Below, one piece after another: positions 59,449-64,000 of a DNA stretch of 64,000 nt. A model generated the notes under the pieces. It saw only the letters and a program-made list of their open reading frames with translations. It ran no database searches and was not told the origin of the DNA. Source of the stretch: Variovorax paradoxus (GTDB taxonomy: Bacteria; Pseudomonadota; Gammaproteobacteria; Burkholderiales; Burkholderiaceae_C); the NCBI RefSeq assembly GCF_029919115.1, contig NZ_CP123990.1, positions 2,170,001 through 2,234,000 of the forward strand. The letters are read 5' to 3'. Made by a program: the position numbers and the translations under genes. How positions within the stretch are numbered: position 1 is the first letter of the stretch; the number at the start of each line of letters is the position of its first letter.

Positions 59449-60498
59449 CTACGGCAGGTTCTCCCGAAAGATCACCTGGCTGCGGGTGGTTTCCACGCCG
59501 CTGAGCGCTTCGCGCCCGTCGCGCAGGTTGGCAAAAATGCGCACGCAATTCATGAGCGTGGTGTGCGGGCTCTGGGTGATCACCGCATCCATGCTGCCGT
59601 CGATCAGCAGCGTGCGCGTGTCGGGCGTGAGGCCGTGGCCTATGAAGACCACCTTCTGTTCGCGCCCGGCTTCTTTCAGTGCACGCGCCACGCCGTCGGA
59701 CGCGCCGCCAATGTTGTAGATGCCGCCCATGTCGGGGTATTGCTCCAGCAATGCGCGGGTCTGGCGGTAGTTCTTGCCGGCGTCGTCCTGCCCTTCGCGC
59801 AGGCCCACCACTTCGAGCCTGGGAAACATCTCATCGATCACATGCAGGAAGCCGGCCTCACGCTCTTCGTGCGCCTTGTAGCTCAGGCTGCCCGCGATGA
59901 GCGCAACCTTTGCTGCACGCGCGCCGATGAACCGCCCGATGAGATAGCCCGCCGTGCGCCCGGCGGCGCGGTTGTCCAACCCCACGAAGGCGGCGCGTTC
60001 GGAGTTCGACAGGTCTGAAATGAGCGTGACCACCGGCAGGCCGCGCGCGGCCAGCGCCGCCACCGCCTCGCGCACCGCGGGGTGCTCCAGCGCCATCATC
60101 GCAATGCCGTCGCAACGCTGGCCGTAGCGCCGCAGCGCGTCGGCCAGCTCATGCGGATTGAAGCTCTCGATGAACACCGTGCGGCACTGCACGTTGAAGG
60201 GCGCCCAGTGCTCCTGCGAGTAGCCCACCATGTCGCCCAGCATGCGAATGAAGCGGTTGGTGCCGGCCGGCAGCAAGAACACCAGCCTGAGCGGCGGCGG
60301 CGTGAGCGCGGCATAGAGCTCGGGGCCGGGAAGGTAGTCGAGCTCTCCGGCGGCCTTGAGCACGCGCTGCACCGTGGCGTCGCGCACGCCGGGCCTGCGG
60401 TTGAGCACGCGGTCGACGGTGGCGGTCGACACTTTTGCGGCGCGCGCAATGTCGACCACGCGTGCCCGGCGGGCATCGGTTGAAGGGTTATCCCTCAT
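59449..60498 (-). CDS. LacI family transcriptional regulator
   Basis: 349 aa. N-terminal LacI helix-turn-helix VVDIARAAKVSTATVDRVLNRRPGVRDATVQRVLKAAGELDY, with a typical hinge, and a periplasmic-binding-protein-like effector domain (LRLVFLLPAGTNRFIRMLGDMVGYS to the end). The LNRRPGV hinge version resembles regulators whose ligand domain binds sugars or sugar acids. Divergent from the TRAP transporter (125 bp between starts), which it probably represses. Convergent with the enoyl-CoA hydratase gene. Confidence 0.93.
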   Translation of the reverse strand: MRDNPSTDARRARVVDIARAAKVSTATVDRVLNRRPGVRDATVQRVLKAAGELDYLPGPELYAALTPPPLRLVFLLPAGTNRFIRMLGDMVGYSQEHWAPFNVQCRTVFIESFNPHELADALRRYGQRCDGIAMMALEHPAVREAVAALAARGLPVVTLISDLSNSERAAFVGLDNRAAGRTAGYLIGRFIGARAAKVALIAGSLSYKAHEEREAGFLHVIDEMFPRLEVVGLREGQDDAGKNYRQTRALLEQYPDMGGIYNIGGASDGVARALKEAGREQKVVFIGHGLTPDTRTLLIDGSMDAVITQSPHTTLMNCVRIFANLRDGREALSGVETTRSQVIFRENLP

Positions 60499-60571
60499 AC
60501 ATCAAAAACCATCAGGATCAAGTTTGACCCGGATCATGCATGCTTTTATCTTCGCTGTGGCTCGAATCCAA

Positions 60572-60591
60572 TGATGCATCAGATTGCATCA
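60572..60591. promoter_or_regulatory. Candidate LacI operators (TGATGCATCA)
   Basis: TGATG-CATCA at 60572-60581 is a perfect 10-bp palindrome; a second TTGCATCA lies at 60584-60591, so TGCATCA is repeated at 10-bp spacing. A CATGCATG palindrome lies further upstream at 60535-60542. All lie between the divergent lacI and dctP starts and end 32 bp before dctP. Confidence 0.5.
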
Positions 60592-60623
60592 ACCGTATTC
60601 CGAAGATCCAGGAGACAAAAGAC

Positions 60624-61643
60624 ATGACATCGCTGACCCGCCGCAGTGCCCTGCGCACGCTTTCCGCCCTCCCCGCCGCCGGCATCGTGTCGGCCGTGCC
60701 GCGCATTGCCCGCGCGGCCGAGTTCTCGTACAAGTACGGCAACAACCTGCCGCTGACGCACCCGCTGAACATCCGCGCGCAAGAGGCCGCCGACCGCATC
60801 GCCAAGGAAACCAAGGGCCGGGTCGAGATCAAGATCTTTCCCAACAACCAGCTCGGCGGCGACACCGACATGCTGGCGCAGGTGCGCTCGGGCGGCATCG
60901 AGTTCTTCACGCCTTCCGCGCTCGTCATTGCCACGCTGGTTCCGGTGGCGGCCATCAACGCAGTGGGCTTTGCGTTCAACGACTACAACCAGGTGTGGGG
61001 CGCCATGGACGGCAAGCTCGGCGCCCACGTGCGCGGCGCCATTGCCAAGTCGCGCCTCTATGCCTTCGAGAAAATGTGGGACAACGGCTTTCGCCAGACC
61101 ACCAGCAGCAAGGCCGCGGTGTCGAACGCGAAGGACATGGACGGCCTGAAGATCCGCGTGCCGGTGAGCCCGCTGTCCATCTCGATGTTCAAGGGCCTGG
61201 GCGCCGCGCCCGCCAGCCTGCAGTTCAGCGAGGTCTACTCCGCCCTGCAGACCAAGATCGTCGACGCGCAGGAGAACCCGCTGCCCATCATCCAGGTGGC
61301 CAAGCTGTTCGAAGTGCAGAAGTTCTGCTCGCTCACCAACCACATCTGGGACGGCTACTGGTTCGTTGCCAACGGCCGGGCCTGGGACGCCCTGCCCGAA
61401 GACCTCAAGACCATCGTGGCGCGCGCCATCAACGACGCCGGCATGCAGCAGCGCGAAGACATCAGGAAGCTCAACGAATCGGTGGTGGGCGACCTGCAGG
61501 CCAAGGGCCTCACCATCAACCGCCCCACCGCCGACAGCTTTCGCGCCAAGCTGCGCGAATCGGGCTTCTACGGCGAATGGAAGGGCCGCTTCGGCCCCGA
61601 GGCGTGGGCCCTGCTCGAAGGCGCCGTCGGCAAGCTGGCCTGA
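60624..61643 (+). CDS. TRAP transporter periplasmic receptor, DctP family
   Basis: 339 aa from ATG at 60624, after AGGAG. A twin-arginine-like start MTSLTRRSALRTLSALPAAGIVSA with cleavage near ARAAEF. DctP fold: YKYGNNLPLTHPLNIRAQEAADRIAKETKGRVEIKIFPNNQLGGD, ligand-pairing arginine in LKIRVP (about residue 180), and EVYSALQTKIVDAQENP. Binds an organic acid for the fused permease encoded 6 bp downstream. Substrate unknown; the LacI regulator hints at a sugar acid or derivative. Confidence 0.95.
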   Translation: MTSLTRRSALRTLSALPAAGIVSAVPRIARAAEFSYKYGNNLPLTHPLNIRAQEAADRIAKETKGRVEIKIFPNNQLGGDTDMLAQVRSGGIEFFTPSALVIATLVPVAAINAVGFAFNDYNQVWGAMDGKLGAHVRGAIAKSRLYAFEKMWDNGFRQTTSSKAAVSNAKDMDGLKIRVPVSPLSISMFKGLGAAPASLQFSEVYSALQTKIVDAQENPLPIIQVAKLFEVQKFCSLTNHIWDGYWFVANGRAWDALPEDLKTIVARAINDAGMQQREDIRKLNESVVGDLQAKGLTINRPTADSFRAKLRESGFYGEWKGRFGPEAWALLEGAVGKLA

Positions 61644-61649
61644 CCGCCC

Positions 61650-63557
61650 ATGCTGCATGAATCCACTTTCGAGACGCCGCCTCTCTTGCACGGCGACGTG
61701 GCCACCGGAGCATCGGCCAACCCGCTGAGCGGTATGGCCGGGCGCGCTGACCGCGTGCTCGGCGGCGCGGTCGAAGCCGTTGCCGCGCTGCTGGTGCTGG
61801 CAGAAATCTGCGTGTTGTTTGCGGGCGTGGTGTCGCGCTATGTGTTCCATGCGCCGCTGGTGTGGTCGGACGAGCTCGCATCCATCCTGTTCCTGTGGCT
61901 CTCGATGCTCGGCGCGGCCGTGGCGCTGCGGCGCGGCGAACACATGCGCATGACCGCGCTTCTGCAGAAGGTGCAGCCTTCGACGCGCGCCCTGCTCGAC
62001 GCCTTTGCCATAGCGGCGTCTGTCGCGTTTTTGGTGCTGATCGTCTGGCCGTCGATCGACTACGCGCATGAAGAGTCGTTCATCGTCACGCCCGCGCTGG
62101 AGATCAGCAACGCGTGGCGCGCCGCGGCCATTCCGGCGGGCATCGGCATCATGGTGGTCATGGCGCTGCTGCGCCTGCTGCGCGTGTGCACCGGCCGGCA
62201 GATCGCCGTCGCGGTGCTCGGCATGGCTGCGCTGGTGGGCGCCTTCTGGCTGGCGGCGCCGCTCTTTGCAACGCTCGGCAAGTTCAACCTGGTGATCTTC
62301 TTCGTGGTGGTGGTGGCGGCCACGGTGCTCTCGGGCGTGCCCATTGCTTTTTCATTCGCGCTGGCCACTTTCGGCTACCTGGCGCTCACCACGCGCACGC
62401 CGCTGCTGGTGATGGTGGGGCGGCTCGACGAAGGCATGTCGCACCTCATCCTGCTGGCGGTGCCGCTCTTCATCTTCCTGGGCGCGCTCATCGAGATGAC
62501 GGGCATGGCGCGCGCCATGATCCAGTTTCTTGCGAGCCTGCTGGGGCACGTGCGCGGCGGCCTCTCTTATGTGCTGATCGGCGCGATGTACCTGGTGTCG
62601 GGCATTTCGGGCTCCAAGATTGCCGACATGGCCGCCATTGCGCCCGTGCTCTTCCCTGAAATGGTGAAGCGCGGCGCAAAGCCTGGCGACCTGGTGGCGC
62701 TGCTCTCTGCCACCGGCGCGCAGACCGAGACCATTCCGCCGTCGATCGTGCTCATCACCATCGGCTCGGTCACCGGCATTTCCATTGCGGCGCTGTTCAC
62801 CGGCGGGCTGCTGCCGGCCGTGGTGCTGGGTGCCGCGCTGTGCGTGGTGGTGTGGTGGCGCTACCGGCGCGAAGACCTGGGCGGCGTGCAGCGCCACAGC
62901 AAGCGCGAAATCGGAAAGCTGCTGCTGGTCGCCCTGCCCGCGGTGCTGCTGCCCTTCGTGATTCGCGCCGCGGTGGTCGAAGGCGTGGCAACGGCTACCG
63001 AGGTGTCGACCATCGGCATCGTCTACTCGGCGCTCGTCGGGCTCTTTGTGTATCGGCAGTTCGACTGGAAGCGGCTCAAGCCGATGCTGATCGACACCGC
63101 ATCGCTCTCGGGCGCGATCATCTTCATTGTGGGCTGTGCCACGGCGATGGCCTGGGGCCTTACGCAGTCGGGCTTCTCGCAAGACCTGGCTCGCATCATG
63201 GGCGCGCTGCCGGGTGGTGCCTACGGCTTCCTTGCCGTGTCGATCGTCGCCTTCATCGTGCTGGGCAGCGTGCTCGAGGGCATTCCGGCCATCGTGCTGT
63301 TCGGGCCGCTGCTCTTTCCCATTGCCAAGGCCGCGGGCGTGCATGAGGTGCACTACGCCATGGTCGTCATTTTTGCGATGGGCATCGGCCTCTTCGCACC
63401 GCCCTTCGGCGTGGGCTACTACGGCGCATGCGCGGTGAGCAAGGTCAACCCCGACGAAGGCATCAGGCACATCTGGGGCTACATCGCCGCCATGCTGGTG
63501 GGCCTGGTGATCGTGGCCGCGTTCCCGTGGTTCTCGACCGGTTTTCTCAAGTTCTGA
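61650..63557 (+). CDS. TRAP transporter permease, fused DctQ-DctM
   Basis: 635 aa. The first about 190 residues are the four-helix small permease DctQ (WSDELASILFLWLSMLGAAVALRRGEHMRM). The rest is the large DctM: GVPIAFSFALATFGYL, VPLFIFLGALIEMTGMA, GSKIADMAAIAPVLFPEM, SATGAQTETIPPSIVLITIGS and GLFAPPFGVGYY. A natural fusion that is known in this family. Uses the sodium gradient to take up the DctP ligand. The start ATG at 61650 is 6 bp after the dctP stop. Followed by a VOC gene 39 bp on. Confidence 0.95.
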   Translation: MLHESTFETPPLLHGDVATGASANPLSGMAGRADRVLGGAVEAVAALLVLAEICVLFAGVVSRYVFHAPLVWSDELASILFLWLSMLGAAVALRRGEHMRMTALLQKVQPSTRALLDAFAIAASVAFLVLIVWPSIDYAHEESFIVTPALEISNAWRAAAIPAGIGIMVVMALLRLLRVCTGRQIAVAVLGMAALVGAFWLAAPLFATLGKFNLVIFFVVVVAATVLSGVPIAFSFALATFGYLALTTRTPLLVMVGRLDEGMSHLILLAVPLFIFLGALIEMTGMARAMIQFLASLLGHVRGGLSYVLIGAMYLVSGISGSKIADMAAIAPVLFPEMVKRGAKPGDLVALLSATGAQTETIPPSIVLITIGSVTGISIAALFTGGLLPAVVLGAALCVVVWWRYRREDLGGVQRHSKREIGKLLLVALPAVLLPFVIRAAVVEGVATATEVSTIGIVYSALVGLFVYRQFDWKRLKPMLIDTASLSGAIIFIVGCATAMAWGLTQSGFSQDLARIMGALPGGAYGFLAVSIVAFIVLGSVLEGIPAIVLFGPLLFPIAKAAGVHEVHYAMVVIFAMGIGLFAPPFGVGYYGACAVSKVNPDEGIRHIWGYIAAMLVGLVIVAAFPWFSTGFLKF

Positions 63558-63596
63558 CACCACAACAACACACTCACATCAACGGAGCCAACCGCA

Positions 63597-64000
63597 ATGA
63601 GTCGATTCCTCGGCGAGATTCGCCAGCTGGGCTATGTCGTGCACGACATCGAGGCCGCCATGGACTACTGGAGCACCAAGCTCGGCGTGGGCCCCTGGTT
63701 CTACAACCCCAAGGTGCCCATCAAGAACTACCGCTACAACGGCGAGGCGCATGAGCCGCACAACTCGGTGGCGCTGGCCAACTCGGGCTACGTGCAGGTA
63801 GAGCTCATCCAGACGCGCAACAACGTGCCTTCGATGTACCGCGACTTCCTGCAGGCCGGCCGCACCGGGCTGCAGCACGTGGCCTACTGGACGGCCGACT
63901 ACGACGCCGACCTGGCACGCCTTACCGCGCAGGGCTTCAAGCCGGTAATGAGCGGCGAAGTGGGCGAGCGCGGCCGCTTCATCTACTTCGACACCGAATA
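63597..64000 (+). CDS. VOC (glyoxalase/bleomycin resistance) superfamily protein, cut by window end
   Basis: The first 134 codons are visible; ATG at 63597 after GGAG. First VOC module: IRQLGYVVHDIEAAMDYWSTKLGVGPWFY, with the His replaced by Tyr at the usual first metal position, and TGLQHVAYWTADYDADLARL as the start of a second beta-alpha-beta-beta-beta unit with a likely metal His. Resembles methylmalonyl-CoA epimerase or dioxygenase-like VOC proteins; activity cannot be told from a fragment. Probably the last or next gene of the TRAP operon. Confidence 0.8.
   Translation, partial: MSRFLGEIRQLGYVVHDIEAAMDYWSTKLGVGPWFYNPKVPIKNYRYNGEAHEPHNSVALANSGYVQVELIQTRNNVPSMYRDFLQAGRTGLQHVAYWTADYDADLARLTAQGFKPVMSGEVGERGRFIYFDTE

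Noticed and set aside
1..64000. tRNA, rRNA, CRISPR, insertion sequence and prophage genes
   Set aside because: I looked on both strands for tRNA-like CCA ends and cloverleaf arms, regularly spaced repeats, transposase motifs and phage proteins and found none I could support.

Overview
The window looks like chromosome from a GC-rich betaproteobacterium of the Comamonadaceae/Burkholderiales type, most like Variovorax. This is inferred from gene content: seven Bug/TctC-type periplasmic receptors in 64 kb, each beside small catabolic operons with their own IclR, LysR, AraC or LacI regulator, plus a CYP116B self-sufficient P450. I see no rRNA, tRNA, CRISPR, insertion sequence or phage gene.

Layout. 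1-2217: a HlyB-type type I secretion ATPase running off the left edge, followed by about 700 bp without a gene. 2.9-4.8 kb: a short-chain dehydrogenase and an NADP-binding reductase, divergent from an HxlR regulator. 4.8-8.7 kb: an SbcCD-like nuclease/ATPase pair. 8.7-12.6 kb: a MetX-like hydrolase, a glutathione transferase and a tctBA transporter pair without a tctC gene, next to a 5'-truncated tannase remnant. 13.8-17.4 kb: msrB-msrA, a universal stress gene under a perfect FNR/Anr box, an SMP-30 lactonase and a YbaN-type membrane protein. 17.5-23.7 kb: a Bug / enoyl-CoA hydratase / NDP-forming CoA ligase / MmgE-PrpD operon facing an IclR gene.

23.7-30.3 kb is a LysR-centred locus. A hydrolase-Bug operon and an amidohydrolase-SDR-Bug-CMD-(dimeric barrel protein) operon leave from either side of lysR. 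Both promoters carry the same 26-bp two-part element in the same orientation, 47-48 nt before the start codon. The enzymes suggest catabolism of a lactone or dicarboxylate of aromatic origin. 30.3-34.6 kb: a CYP116B monooxygenase co-transcribed with a Bug receptor, divergent from IclR, with three TGCGTA half-sites between them. 34.7-38.9 kb: an EF-G-like GTPase, then a family 10 pectate lyase lipoprotein preceded by three 13-bp palindromes of GntR type. 38.9-42.7 kb: LysR, then DapA-family lyase, Bug and SDR.

43.0-59.4 kb is the largest unit, a set of acyl-CoA enzymes. It holds a thiolase-like protein without its cysteine, overlapped with a DUF35 zinc-ribbon protein; an AMACR-type racemase/transferase; an OruR-type AraC regulator; and then twelve consecutive same-strand genes: Bug, thiolase, two MaoC-fold proteins, SDR, acyl-CoA dehydrogenase, CoA ligase, second Bug, PaaI thioesterase, second CoA ligase, second PaaI thioesterase and a dienoyl-CoA-reductase-like SDR, closed by an enoyl-CoA hydratase. 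It reads as uptake, activation and beta-oxidation-like breakdown of an unknown carboxylic acid, possibly with a retro-aldol step. It is the best candidate for an undescribed pathway here. 59.4-64 kb: LacI regulator, TRAP transporter (DctP and a fused DctQM) and a VOC protein cut by the right edge.
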